Shown here in pieces: positions 33,834 to 45,300 of a stretch of DNA of 64,000 bases. The notes under the pieces are model-generated. The model was given only the letters and a program-made list of their open reading frames with translations. It did not search any database and was not told where the DNA came from. This DNA comes from Limnospira sp050045915. Lineage in GTDB: Bacteria > Cyanobacteriota > Cyanobacteriia > Cyanobacteriales > Microcoleaceae. Both the position numbers and the translations under genes were made by a program. Each line of letters opens with the position of its first letter. Positions within the stretch are counted from its first letter, which is position 1. Location of the stretch: assembly GCA_050045915.1 (NCBI GenBank), contig JBNGCR010000008.1, forward strand, positions 4,199-68,198. Direction: 5' to 3'.

Positions 33834-36800
33834 TTATAGGTCAAAAAGATTGAGCTTTTTAAGTAAAATTTCCTCCGCATCTTCCTCGGAAAGCTGTTCG
33901 ACTTTTGCGATCGTATCATCAACGGGGGAATTTTTATCCTCGGATTGTAAGTTTAAAACATTTTCGCCCAAATAATTCGTCAACTCTTCCAAGGTCGGAT
34001 AGTCAAAAACGACCGTCGCCGGCAACGGACGTTGCAGCCGATTTTGCAGGCGATTCCTAAATTCAACGGAAGTCAAAGAATCTAAGCCTAGTTCGGTAAA
34101 GCCCTCCCGAGGATCGAGCCCGACCGTCTCATCCAAACCCAAAACAATTGCCAACTGCGATCGGACTTCTTTTCTCAGTAGTTTATAAGCGTCTGCAGCG
34201 GGCATGGATTGATAGCGATCGCCCCCAGTATTTGCTGATGATTTTGTCGAGAAAAGTTCGCACAAAAATGGAAATTTTTTATGTAAAATTAGTTGAGTAT
34301 CGTCAAATTGAATGACGCTAACTTGGGTCGGCTTTTCTTTTAAAATCCATTCTAAAACTGTCAGCCCCCGTTGGGGATCGATGGTTCCCATGCCTTTGAT
34401 ACTCAACGGTTTCTGAGTGCGATGGGCGAGTCCAATTTCACTCCAAGCACCCCAGTTAATACTGGTCGCAGTTTGTCCCATTTGTCGGCGAAAATGTGCC
34501 AGAGTATCTAAGGTGCTATTGGCGGCGGAATAGTTGCTTTGACCGGCAGAACCCAACAGGGAAGCAACGGAAGAAAATAGTATAAAAAAGTCGAGGTCGC
34601 GATCGCAAGTTAACTGATGCAAATTCCACCCACCTTTTAACTTGGGTTCCATCGTTCGTTCAAAGGATTCTCTGTTTTGTTGAACGAAGGTTTTATCTTC
34701 TATCATGCCCGCTGCATGAATCACGCCTTTTAACGGTGGATGGTGGCGATCGATCTCCTCAAAAATACCGGCTAAATCTTCAAAATTGGCAACGTTTGCT
34801 CGTTTGAAAATGATGTTGGCAGGGAGAGCATCAATTGCCTTTTGAATTGACTCTTGGGGATCATTTCGACCCATTAAGACGATATTTTTTGCACCCCATT
34901 GGATGAACTGTTTGGCCACTGCAAACCCCAAATCTCCCAGTCCTCCCGTAATTAAATAAGTGGCATGGGACTCCAGCAGATGGTTGGAACCAGAAGATCG
35001 ATCCGAGTCTTTTTCAAAACGGGAAGCGATCGCTTCCAGGGGAGGGGTGACAATAATTTTACCGATATGTTTGGCTTGTTGCATGAAACGAAAAGCCTCG
35101 ACAACCCGTTCGGATGGAAATGTTTGGTGGGGTAAGGGCTGAAGTTGACGATTATTAAATTTTTCGGTTAATTGAGATAACAACGATTGAATTAAATCCG
35201 GTTGATGTTGGAGGATTTCAATTAAATCGACGACGAAGTAAGAGACACCGGGTTTAAACCGGGCAACTTGTTCGGACGACCAGATCTTTTGTTTACCGAT
35301 TTCGACAAATCGACCCTTTTCTTTTAAGGTTGATAGGCTGTGGGGAATGAAATCTCCCGCCAGGGAATTCAAGACAATATCGACCCCTTCGTTATGGGTG
35401 GCGGTCATCATTTCTTGAGAGAAATTCAAGCTCCGGGAATTCATGATATTTTTGATGCCCAATGATTGCAGCATTGGCCATTTATTTGGGGACGCAGTTG
35501 CCCAAACTTCTGCACCCGCTTTTTGAGCCAATTGAACCGCGGCTAAACCCACCCCTCCCGTTGCGGCGTGGATGAGAATGCGATCGCCTGGGGCAATTTT
35601 AGCTAAAGTATGTAAGGTGTAGAAAGCGGTCAGAAATGCACCGGGTATCGTCGCCGATTCTTCCCAATTCAGATGTTGGGGTTTTAAAGTGACAAATTGG
35701 GCATCGAGAGTGAGAAATTGGCTGAAACTTCCGGGGGCGATCGCAATGACTCGATCTCCCAGGTTAAATCGGTTCACTCCTTCTCCAACGGCGACAATTT
35801 CCCCCGCCAATTCCAATCCCAATTGTCCAGCTTTTCCCGGATATAAATCGAGAGCATTTAAAACATCCCTGAAGTTCAATCCCGTCGCTTTGACTTTTAT
35901 TTTGACTTCCCCGGGTTTTGGGTCGCCTTGAGGAGTGGGCAGCCATCGGAGATTTTCCAAGGTTCCACGCTGAGAAATTTTAAGTTGGAGTGCGACATTT
36001 ACAGGAGAGTTGTTCGGCGTTTTTTTGATGAGTCGAGGAACCCAGCGATCGCCATTCCGAAATGCAATTTGATTTTCATCATTTTGAGATAAAATTTCTT
36101 GAAATAATTGCTCCGCGTCATCGCTTCGAGGTGTCGGGTCTAAATCCACTAAAACACAACGCAACTCGGGAAATTCGGAAGCGATAGTTTTGCCCATTCC
36201 CCACAAGGTAGATCCGACAATCGCCCGACTGTCAATTTTGCTATTATTGACGGATTGTGTCCCCCGCGTGACGATAAAAAATTGGGGGGCTTCTTGGCAA
36301 TTTTGAGAAATTAATGCTTGCGTAAAATTGAGCAGAGTTTCCCAACTTGAGGCTGATTGATATTTGTCCAACTCACTCAAATAAATAACGCCCGTCAAGG
36401 TAATATCGGATGGTACCGCATTAAATACAGTTTGAAATGCATCGCAACCAATTTGAGTTAAATCAAGTGCTGTGGAAGTTTGACCGGCAGCGGCCAGCAA
36501 CGCTTTTAACTGTTGGGCGAGATGCGGACAGTCACCTAAAATTAGCCAGTGTCCCGTTGTATTTGTCGGATGATTAATTGCCAATTGATTTTGCGTTTGC
36601 CATTCGACTTCATACAGCAAGTTTTGCCAATCTTGATCGGGTTGATGATCTGTTTCGATGCCGAGGAGGGTTTGGCGATCAACTTTTCGAGATGTCAATC
36701 CTCGGACTTCAAGTAATAAATGACCCGAAGAATCGAATAGTTTGATGTCGGCAGTGAGGGAGTGCGATCGCAGTCTAACATGACTCCAGACTGACGTTTG

Positions 36801-39800
36801 AGGTTGCCGATAAACCGTCAATTTCTCGATCGCGATGGGTAAATACAGGTGGGATAAATTCGCCTCGGGTAGAATCGTCAAAATGACCTGAAAGCAGCCA
36901 TCTAGCAGTACCGGATGCACCTGATAAGTCGCCGCATCATTCGCCTGACATTCGGGCAACTCTATCCGACCTAGAGCCTCTCCTTTTCCAATCCACAACT
37001 CTTTCAAAACCTGAAAATTTTCGCCATATTCCAAGCCTCGACTTCGGCAATTTTGATAATGCTCGTTCGGGTTGACAGGGTGTAAACAGATTTCCCGTAA
37101 ATCTTGCAGATTGATCGGTTCAATGGGGGTCGATTGAGGAGAACCGATAATTTTTCCCGAACAATGCAAAGTCCAATTTTCTGGGGCGGCGATCGCATCG
37201 TCATTTTGACTGTAGATCTGAAATGTCGAATCCTTGCCATCTCGGTCAAAAATCGATTGAATCGTGACTGTCGGTTCGGACACGGACGATCCGGGGTCGC
37301 TCAAAAATAGTGCTTTATTGAAGGTTATTTTATCCAAAGATAGGTTGAGGTTATTGTGCAGTATTTGAGCGGCGGATAGGGCGATTTCTAAATAAGCCGT
37401 GGCGGGCAAAACCGGCTGTTTATAAATGCGATGATCTGCCAGAAAATCGGGGTTGTTTTCCGCGATTTTTGATTGAAATAAAACTTGTTTTAAAGGGGAG
37501 GAAATTCGACCTCCCAAAAGGGAGCGATCGCCGACGGCTTGGGTGGCGGACATGGGGACAGTCTCCACGGGGGGATCGATCCAATATCGTCGGCGTTGAA
37601 ATGGGTAACTTGGCAGGGTACTTTTGGAGTAGGAATAGTCTCGATTAAAACCTTTCCAGTCGATAAAAATTCCGCTTACATAAAGTTGACCCAGACTCCG
37701 TAACAACTGCTGCCAATCGGTTTCTTTTGATGACAAACTGGGACAACAGATGACATCAGTTTGCGATCGCGACGAGCGAAAAATACTCGATAAATGGGGT
37801 CTGGCACTACATTCGATGAAAACATTGCAGCCTAATTTTTCTAAGGTGTCTAAGCTGGCAGAAAATTGAACGGGTTTTAAGAGATGGCGACACCAATAAT
37901 TGGATGTTGTAATTTCCGACCCAATGATTTCGCCGGTGACATTGGAAATGAGATTCAGCTTGGGTGCGGAGAATTTGCAGCGATTGAGTACCTTTTCAAA
38001 TTCGGCGACCATCGATCGCATGAGGGGAGAATGGCCGGGGCAGGAGATCTTTAAAACTTGCGTTTGGATGTTTTGGCGATCGCAGATTTTAACAATCGAT
38101 TCGATCGCCGATTCGAGTCCGGAAATGACGATATTTTTAGGGTTATTAATTGCCGCGATCGCGACGGAATCTGAATGTTCAAAAGTCAACGATTCAACTG
38201 TATTTTTGTCTGCAAAAATTGCCACCATTTTACCTTTTTTTGATTCCCGCATCAGCCGTCCTCGGGCGGCGACCAATTTCAACCCATCTTCCAAACCCAA
38301 GACTCCGGCGACACAGGCGGCGACGTATTCACCCAAACTGTGGCCCAACACCACTTGGGGAGAAATACCCCAGGATTTCCAAAGGGTAAATAAAGCATAT
38401 TCAATGGCAAATATGGCGGGTTGACTATAGGCGGTGTCGTCGATTAAATCGCTGTCGCCAGATTGAGGATAAAGGACGGACAGCAGGGGTTTTTCCAACT
38501 CGGAACGGAGGATGCGATCGCAATGGTCGAGGGCGTTACGAAAGGTGGGTTGGGTTTCGTAGAGTTGGCGACCCATATTGAGAGATTGGGAACCCTGTCC
38601 GCCGAATAAAAAGGCGATTTTAAAACGGGGAGACGTGACATTTCCGGTCAGCCAATCGCGGTCATTTCGATTATTTTTTACGGCGGTCAACTGTTGTTTT
38701 AAGCCTTCGATTGAATCCGCAACAATAGCCAGTCGGTGTTGAAAGTGCGATCGCCCGACTTGGGTCGTAAAAGCGATATTTCCGGGAGATAAATGGGGGT
38801 GAATCTCCCAAAAGTTGAGGTGGCGATCGACGGAGGCTTTTAAAGCGGTTTCCGTTTTGGCAGACAGGATGAAAAGATAATGGGAGGGTCGAACTTTATT
38901 GTCGATGAATTGTTCGGGCGCTTCTTCTAAGATGACGTGGGCATTGGTTCCCCCCACTCCCAAAGAATTCACCCCGGCGCGGCGGGGAGTTTCAATTTTA
39001 AACCAGTCTTTTAGAACAGTATTGACATAAAAAGGACTGCCCTCAAAATCGATTTGCGGATTGGGGTTTTGAAAATGCAAGCTGGGGGGCAACTGTCGGT
39101 GATATAAAGATAGAACTGTTTTGATAAATCCGGCAATTCCCGAGGCAATTTGTAGGTGTCCGATGTTGGTTTTAACCGAACCGATCGCGCAGAATTTTTT
39201 CCGATTTGTCGTCAGTTCAAAGGCGCGACTCAACCCCCCAATTTCAATCGGGTCGCCCAGATGGGTTCCCGTTCCGTGAGCTTCCACATAATCAATTGTA
39301 TCTGGTGTAATTCCCGCGATCGCCATTGCTTCGGCGGCAACCCTGGTCTGTCCTTCTCCGTTGGGGGCGAGATATCCAACTTTTGTACCGCCATCATTTC
39401 CCGCAGCCGACCCTTTTATAACTGCATAAATTCGATCTCTGTCCGCGATCGCTTCATCCCATCTTTTCAACACCACCAACCCCACGCCACTGCCAAAAAT
39501 TGTCCCCCCAGCGGCGGCATCAAAAGCGCGACAGTGGCCGTCTTTTGAAACGATCATTCCGTCTTGATATAGGTAGCCTTGTTTCTGGGGAACCCGCACC
39601 GAAACACCCCCCGCCAAAGCCAAATCACACTCCCCATTCAGCAAACTTTGACAGGCGACATGAACGGCAACTAAGGAGGTCGAACAGGCGGTTTGTAGGT
39701 TAAAACTCGGCCCCGTCAAGTTCAATTTGTAAGAAATGCGAGTGGTCAAATAATCTTTATCATTGGCGACCATCGTTTGAAATCCGCCCATCGAATCCAA

Positions 39801-42299
39801 CGTGAAAACTTGCAGAGAATCGCTGGGGTCCAATTGGTGGCGGTTGGGATATAAATTATTGAAAAGATAAGTATTCATTGCAGCCCCCGCATAAATGCCA
39901 ATTTTGCCTTTATAATTGAGGGGATCGCATCCGGCATCTTCCAAACTTTCCCAGGCACATTCGAGCAACAAACGCTGTTGCGGATCGATCAATTCTGCCT
40001 CTTTGGGGGTGTAACCAAAAAAGTCGGCATCGAAAGACTCGATATCGGATAAAATCGGACTGGCTTTGACGTAGTTGGGATTTTTGACGAGCTGCGGGTC
40101 GATGCCGGAAGCCAAAATTTCTGATTCCGTAAAAAAGGCGATCGATTCCACACCGTTTTTTAAATTTTGCCAAAATTCTTCGATATTATCGGCTCCCGGA
40201 AAACGTCCCGCCATACCGATAACGGCAATATCGGCAGTTTGGGAAATATGGCGGGTAAAATTGAGGGGTTCCGGGCGGGGTTTTTGGGAACTCAAAAATT
40301 GAGCTAAAGCCGCGACTGTCGGGTTGCGAAACAGGTCAATAATGGATAATTCATGCCCCAGGTTTTCTTGAATTTTCTGCCGTACTTGAATGAGTAAAAG
40401 AGAATTTCCACCCAACTCGAAGAAATTTTCAGTTGAGGCGATCGTGGATAGCCCCAATGTTTCTTTCCAAATGTGGGCAATCGTTTCTTCGAGTTCCGTT
40501 TCGGGGAGGGAAGAAATCGGATTGGGACGCTGAAATTGTTGTATAATTGCGTCAAATTCTCCGGCTGCTAATTGTCGGGCTAACTGCCGGCGTTGGATTT
40601 TTCCGATCGCGGTTTTTGGAATCCTATTTTTTTCAACGGGAATTAAGTAGTCGGGGTTGATGCCGATGTGAGTCAAGACAGTTTGTCGGATAGTTTGAAT
40701 TAAATCCGGCAGATTTTTGGTTGTCGTGGGGTGAAAGAAAATCGCCAGTTTTTCGGCATTTCTATCAGTCAAATGGACGGCACAAGCTGCGGTGTAGGAA
40801 ATGGCAATCCCGGACAAAGTTTCCACGATCGCTTCAATTTCGTGACTGTAATAGTTGATGCCGTTGATAATAATTGAATCTTTTGAACGGCCGATCAGGG
40901 TCAAGTTTCTGTCGCTGATAAATCCCAAGTCGCCCGTCACCAACCATCCATCATCAACAAATGTTTCTCGATTGGCTTCGGGGTTGTTGTAATATCCGGG
41001 GGAAACCACGTCGCCTTTGACTTGTACATTTCCGACGGTTTCTATCGGTAAGATGTGATTTTTTTCGTCAACAATTCTGATCGTCACGCCCGCGATCGGC
41101 CGGCCTAAATCAACAAATAAACTGCCCTTCTGTTCGACCCGTTTTATTTGTCCCGTCAGGTGGGCTTTATCTAAGCTGTGAATTTTATAATTTTCTGTGG
41201 TTGTGGGTTGAAAATAAGTGATACCTGAACCCAGTTCAGCCATGCCAAAAGCTGGACAGATTGCGGTTCTTTTTAAGCCATATATCGCTAATTTTTGCAG
41301 AAAAGTCTCGATGGTATCGACCCCGATCGCTTCTCCGGCCGTCAGGAGAAATTTAACACAAGATAAATCCCAATTGTGACGGGTAGGAGTTTCCAAGGCT
41401 TGATTGATTAAACCGTAGGCGAAGGCGGGCGCCCAACTGTGGGTGACTCGGTGGCGATCGATTAAATCCAGCCAATTGAGGGGAGAAGTGAGGACAGTTT
41501 CTTTGGCAGTATAAATTAGCTTGCAGCCTAACAAAATACAGCGAATGTGCCAGTCGCTGATACTGCCGATGTGGTCGAAGGGCAACCAATTTAAAATCAC
41601 ATCATCGCCGCTGTGATGATTCAGAAGATTCGCCGCGATCGCACGGTGAATTAAGTTTCGGTGGGTGAGTTGAATACATTTTGGAATTCCGGTACTCCCG
41701 GAGGAAAGGTTGAAAAATGCCATCTCGTCTGGATGGGGGGAATGGTCGTTAAAATTAGGGGGAAATACCAGCAAGTTTTCCATCCAATATAACCGGGAAA
41801 AATCGGGTTTTGTATCAGATGTCATTAAGGGTAGATCTAGACGATGATTTTCACAAGTTAAAATGGCAGGATAATCTAAAAATTGCCAGATGTGAAGCAG
41901 TTTTTCTCGCGGAGGATTAGGATGTCGGTAGCTGGGGGGGACTTCTAGAATGATGGGAATCAATCCCCCTAAAATACAACCCCAAAATGACGGAATTAAA
42001 TCGGAATTGCGATCAAGTTGCAGGATGACTTTATCTCCCGGCTGCAATCCTTCATTTCTCAAACCCGCCAAAATTTGGGAGGCATTTTCCAGAAGTTGAC
42101 TGTAGGATGTACGAATAATTTCAGTCTTGGAGTCCAGATAAATAATTTCTGAATTTGGAAAGGTTTTGGCGGCATTTTGTAACGCTTCAACCAATGTTTT
42201 TGGGGCGTTCATGTCGGCGGGGAAAGGATCGCCATGAACGATGGAAAGTGAGACAGATTGGGTGGGTTTGGAGAAATCAGAGGTGTACTCTTGAGCCAT
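33834..42299 (-). CDS. Type I PKS: AL-ACP-KS-AT-DH-ER-KR-ACP
   Basis: A 2821-residue synthase. Residues about 30-590 are an acyl-AMP ligase loading domain (LSSGSTGIPKC at 198-208; catalytic Lys567 in TAIGKIQR). The first ACP carries Ser633 in GGNSLL. The KS has Cys872 in QTACSTS. The AT has Ser1321 in GHSLGE, with CPGH at 1420-1423 where malonyl ATs show HAFH. The DH has His1623 (HRIYKQPVLP) and Asp1800 (HPVLLDGCFQ). The ER is about 2105-2420 with NADPH site GGVGLAAV. The KR is about 2446-2625 with GGLGDLG and Tyr2590. The second ACP has Ser2741 in LDSL, and a docking tail (SEEDAEEILLKKLNLFDL) ends the protein. It activates a carboxylic acid starter and adds one fully reduced unit. It lies 49 bp downstream of the larger-operon first gene. 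Confidence 0.96.
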   Translation of the reverse strand: MAQEYTSDFSKPTQSVSLSIVHGDPFPADMNAPKTLVEALQNAAKTFPNSEIIYLDSKTEIIRTSYSQLLENASQILAGLRNEGLQPGDKVILQLDRNSDLIPSFWGCILGGLIPIILEVPPSYRHPNPPREKLLHIWQFLDYPAILTCENHRLDLPLMTSDTKPDFSRLYWMENLLVFPPNFNDHSPHPDEMAFFNLSSGSTGIPKCIQLTHRNLIHRAIAANLLNHHSGDDVILNWLPFDHIGSISDWHIRCILLGCKLIYTAKETVLTSPLNWLDLIDRHRVTHSWAPAFAYGLINQALETPTRHNWDLSCVKFLLTAGEAIGVDTIETFLQKLAIYGLKRTAICPAFGMAELGSGITYFQPTTTENYKIHSLDKAHLTGQIKRVEQKGSLFVDLGRPIAGVTIRIVDEKNHILPIETVGNVQVKGDVVSPGYYNNPEANRETFVDDGWLVTGDLGFISDRNLTLIGRSKDSIIINGINYYSHEIEAIVETLSGIAISYTAACAVHLTDRNAEKLAIFFHPTTTKNLPDLIQTIRQTVLTHIGINPDYLIPVEKNRIPKTAIGKIQRRQLARQLAAGEFDAIIQQFQRPNPISSLPETELEETIAHIWKETLGLSTIASTENFFELGGNSLLLIQVRQKIQENLGHELSIIDLFRNPTVAALAQFLSSQKPRPEPLNFTRHISQTADIAVIGMAGRFPGADNIEEFWQNLKNGVESIAFFTESEILASGIDPQLVKNPNYVKASPILSDIESFDADFFGYTPKEAELIDPQQRLLLECAWESLEDAGCDPLNYKGKIGIYAGAAMNTYLFNNLYPNRHQLDPSDSLQVFTLDSMGGFQTMVANDKDYLTTRISYKLNLTGPSFNLQTACSTSLVAVHVACQSLLNGECDLALAGGVSVRVPQKQGYLYQDGMIVSKDGHCRAFDAAAGGTIFGSGVGLVVLKRWDEAIADRDRIYAVIKGSAAGNDGGTKVGYLAPNGEGQTRVAAEAMAIAGITPDTIDYVEAHGTGTHLGDPIEIGGLSRAFELTTNRKKFCAIGSVKTNIGHLQIASGIAGFIKTVLSLYHRQLPPSLHFQNPNPQIDFEGSPFYVNTVLKDWFKIETPRRAGVNSLGVGGTNAHVILEEAPEQFIDNKVRPSHYLFILSAKTETALKASVDRHLNFWEIHPHLSPGNIAFTTQVGRSHFQHRLAIVADSIEGLKQQLTAVKNNRNDRDWLTGNVTSPRFKIAFLFGGQGSQSLNMGRQLYETQPTFRNALDHCDRILRSELEKPLLSVLYPQSGDSDLIDDTAYSQPAIFAIEYALFTLWKSWGISPQVVLGHSLGEYVAACVAGVLGLEDGLKLVAARGRLMRESKKGKMVAIFADKNTVESLTFEHSDSVAIAAINNPKNIVISGLESAIESIVKICDRQNIQTQVLKISCPGHSPLMRSMVAEFEKVLNRCKFSAPKLNLISNVTGEIIGSEITTSNYWCRHLLKPVQFSASLDTLEKLGCNVFIECSARPHLSSIFRSSRSQTDVICCPSLSSKETDWQQLLRSLGQLYVSGIFIDWKGFNRDYSYSKSTLPSYPFQRRRYWIDPPVETVPMSATQAVGDRSLLGGRISSPLKQVLFQSKIAENNPDFLADHRIYKQPVLPATAYLEIALSAAQILHNNLNLSLDKITFNKALFLSDPGSSVSEPTVTIQSIFDRDGKDSTFQIYSQNDDAIAAPENWTLHCSGKIIGSPQSTPIEPINLQDLREICLHPVNPNEHYQNCRSRGLEYGENFQVLKELWIGKGEALGRIELPECQANDAATYQVHPVLLDGCFQVILTILPEANLSHLYLPIAIEKLTVYRQPQTSVWSHVRLRSHSLTADIKLFDSSGHLLLEVRGLTSRKVDRQTLLGIETDHQPDQDWQNLLYEVEWQTQNQLAINHPTNTTGHWLILGDCPHLAQQLKALLAAAGQTSTALDLTQIGCDAFQTVFNAVPSDITLTGVIYLSELDKYQSASSWETLLNFTQALISQNCQEAPQFFIVTRGTQSVNNSKIDSRAIVGSTLWGMGKTIASEFPELRCVLVDLDPTPRSDDAEQLFQEILSQNDENQIAFRNGDRWVPRLIKKTPNNSPVNVALQLKISQRGTLENLRWLPTPQGDPKPGEVKIKVKATGLNFRDVLNALDLYPGKAGQLGLELAGEIVAVGEGVNRFNLGDRVIAIAPGSFSQFLTLDAQFVTLKPQHLNWEESATIPGAFLTAFYTLHTLAKIAPGDRILIHAATGGVGLAAVQLAQKAGAEVWATASPNKWPMLQSLGIKNIMNSRSLNFSQEMMTATHNEGVDIVLNSLAGDFIPHSLSTLKEKGRFVEIGKQKIWSSEQVARFKPGVSYFVVDLIEILQHQPDLIQSLLSQLTEKFNNRQLQPLPHQTFPSERVVEAFRFMQQAKHIGKIIVTPPLEAIASRFEKDSDRSSGSNHLLESHATYLITGGLGDLGFAVAKQFIQWGAKNIVLMGRNDPQESIQKAIDALPANIIFKRANVANFEDLAGIFEEIDRHHPPLKGVIHAAGMIEDKTFVQQNRESFERTMEPKLKGGWNLHQLTCDRDLDFFILFSSVASLLGSAGQSNYSAANSTLDTLAHFRRQMGQTATSINWGAWSEIGLAHRTQKPLSIKGMGTIDPQRGLTVLEWILKEKPTQVSVIQFDDTQLILHKKFPFLCELFSTKSSANTGGDRYQSMPAADAYKLLRKEVRSQLAIVLGLDETVGLDPREGFTELGLDSLTSVEFRNRLQNRLQRPLPATVVFDYPTLEELTNYLGENVLNLQSEDKNSPVDDTIAKVEQLSEEDAEEILLKKLNLFDL

Positions 42300-42348
42300 G
42301 ACAGCAGGTAGAATCTTGATAGCAGTATAGCAGTTATGAGGATAAAAA

Positions 42349-45300
42349 TTAGCCGAGCTTTTTCAATTCTTCGGTTAGCGTCTCGACCGTAAATTTAATT
42401 TGCGCTTCCGTATGGGTTGCCGTGATAAAAAAGCGCAAACGAGCCGCATTGTAAGGCACGGAAGGATAGACCATCGGATAAACATTAATTCCGCGCTCAA
42501 AGAGAGATTGGGTCAATCTTGCCGCCAGTTTATAATCTCCTACAATAATCGGAATGATGGGGGAATCGGAGCTCGCTCCAGTGTTGAGTCCTTGTTGTTT
42601 GGCTAAAGTTAAAAAGAGTCGGGCGCGTTCTTGCAATTGGGCGACCCGTCCGGGTTCTTTTTGCAAAATTTGCAGTGCGGCCAGGGCAGCGGCGGTGTTA
42701 GGTGGGGACATCCCGACGCTGAAAACGAAGCCCGGGGCGGTGTATTTTAAGTATTTGACCAGTTGTCGATTTCCGGCGATATAGCCGCCACAACTTGCGA
42801 AGGATTTACTCAACGTTCCCATCCACAAATCCACTTCGGAAGCGGCGATATTAAAATATTCGCTCACCCCCCGGCCGCCGGCCCCCAACACGCCCACGGA
42901 ATGGGCTTCATCCACCATTAAAAATGCTTTATACTTCCGTTTTAATTCAACAATTTCTGGCAAGGGTGCGATATCTCCTTCCGTGCTGTAAACCCCTTCG
43001 ATCGCGATCAAAACTTTTTCAAACTGTCGCCGTTTTTGCTGCAAAAGTGTTTCCAGAGATTGGCGATCGTTGTGGGGAAATTCGATGGCAGTCGCCCCGG
43101 ACAGCAGGCAACCCTGGTGGATACTATTATGGCTGAGAGCGTCGTAAAGAATCAAGTCTTTTTCGCCAAATAAATGTCCGATCGTCGTCACGTTGGTGGC
43201 GTGACCGCCGATATATACGATACAGTCTTCCGTCCCCAAAAAGTTGGCAATTTCCCGCTCTAACTCTTGGTGCAGCGATCGCTCTCCGGCGACGATCCGA
43301 CTGGCCGAAACGGACGTTCCATAGCGTGCGATCGCCCGCTGTGCGAGTTCTGAAACTTGCGGATCGCCGCACAGACCCAAATAATTGTAGGTGGCATAAT
43401 TGATCAGCTCTCGCCCTCCAGTTTCGACGGTTTCGCGGGCGACACCTTCGTAAATTCTGAAGAAAGGATTGCCCAACTTTTCGCCTTTTTCCAGATCCCG
43501 TTCTAAACTTAAATATTCCGGAGAACGATGAAATTGATAATATTCCGGAGGAATTTCCAAATTTTCGGGGATCATTTCAGAAGGGGCGGGTTTAGGATAC
43601 GGAGTTGGAGTCAGCCGCGATATTCGGGGAGTTTTAAGGGACTGATTTAAAATGTCTTCGGTGAGAATTTCTGCCAAAAAATAATCGACTAATGCTTCCA
43701 AGTCTGGATAATCCAAAACCGAAGTCAAGGAAAATGAACTGCCCAAACAATTTTGCAAGCGATTTTTAAACTCGACCGCCATCAAAGAATCCATTCCCAG
43801 ATCGCTGAAATTATCTTCCCAGTTAATATCTTCTGGCTGGTATCCCAAGACAGCCGACAGTTCGCCCCGAATCTTTTCAAATAAAATGATCTTGCGATCG
43901 CCGGCGGCAGTCGTCGCCAATTGTTGTAAAAAGTCCGACTGAGGCTCGGGATGGGTTTCGGATTCCGCTTCCGTCGCCTTCTCTCGGGAGACAATTTTTT
44001 CTAAAAAGGGAAGGGCGACGCCATCCGGCACTTGCCGAATAAAGTCAGACCAGTTGACCGAAAACGCGCCAATTTGGGCTTGATTTTGACCGATCAATTT
44101 TTCGATTATTTGCAATCCTTGATGGGGGGCGATCGCGATCATTCCCCGAGCCGATAACCGCCCTTTATTTTGATGACTCAATTGTGCCGCCATTCCCGTT
44201 TGCTCCCAAGGCCCCCAATTAATACTCAAGCCCGGTAAGCCGGAGTTACGGCGATATTCCATCAACCCATCCACGATAGAATTTGCGACCACATAATTGG
44301 CTTGACCGGGTGAACCAAGCAGGGCAACAATTGAGGAGAAGCAGACAAAGAAATCGAGGGGTAAACTTAAAGTGGTTTCGTGCAAATTCAACGTTCCGGT
44401 CACTTTGGGAGCCAAAACTTTCTTGAATTGATCCCAAGTTTGATTTTGAAGAGTGCCATCTTCGAGGACTCCCGCCGCATGAATGATGCCCCGCAAAGGT
44501 GGCAATTTTCCGGGTATGCAATAGGGTTTGATAGAGTTTTCGAGGGCGCTAAAATCGGTGACGTCAGTTTTGGAAATCCGAATGTCGATGCCTTGCTCTT
44601 GAAGTTGAGCGATCGCAGTTTTGGCGGCGGGAGACGGTTCGCCGCGCCCGATTAATAATAAATGTTTTGCCCCTTTCGTCGCCAACCATCGGGCAACTTG
44701 TAATCCCAGCGCCCCCAATCCGCCGGTAATTAAATAAGTGCTATCTGCCCGAATTTTAAGGGGTTGAACGGGTGGCACGGCGATCGCAACTTTTCCGATA
44801 TGTTTGGCCTGCGCCAGGTGCCGAAATGCGCTCGAAGTCTCTTCGACCGGAAAAACGGTGTGCGGTAAAGGGTTCAAGGTTCGGCGTTCAAACTCATCGC
44901 TCAATGCGGACAATATTCGAGAAATCAGTGGCGGGCTGTACTCGGCAATTTCCAATAAATCGAAGGATTGATAAGTGATATCAGACCGCTTTTTGCGAAC
45001 GTCCTGAACGTCCCAAATTCCAATTTTTCCAATTTCAATAAATCGACCGTTCGGAGCTAAAATATCCAAACTTTTGGGGATAAACTCTCCATTTAAACTG
45101 TTGAGGACGACATCTACACCTTTTCCGCCCGTCAATTCCATCACCTGTTCGGCAAACGCCAAATCGCGGGAGTTCATGACGAATTGCACCCCCATCGATT
45201 TGAGAAACCTTTGCTTGGCAGGGGATGCCGTTCCGTAGATTTCGGCCCCAATTTTTTGGGCAATTTGAACAGCCGCCTGACCGACTCCCCCGGAGGCTGC

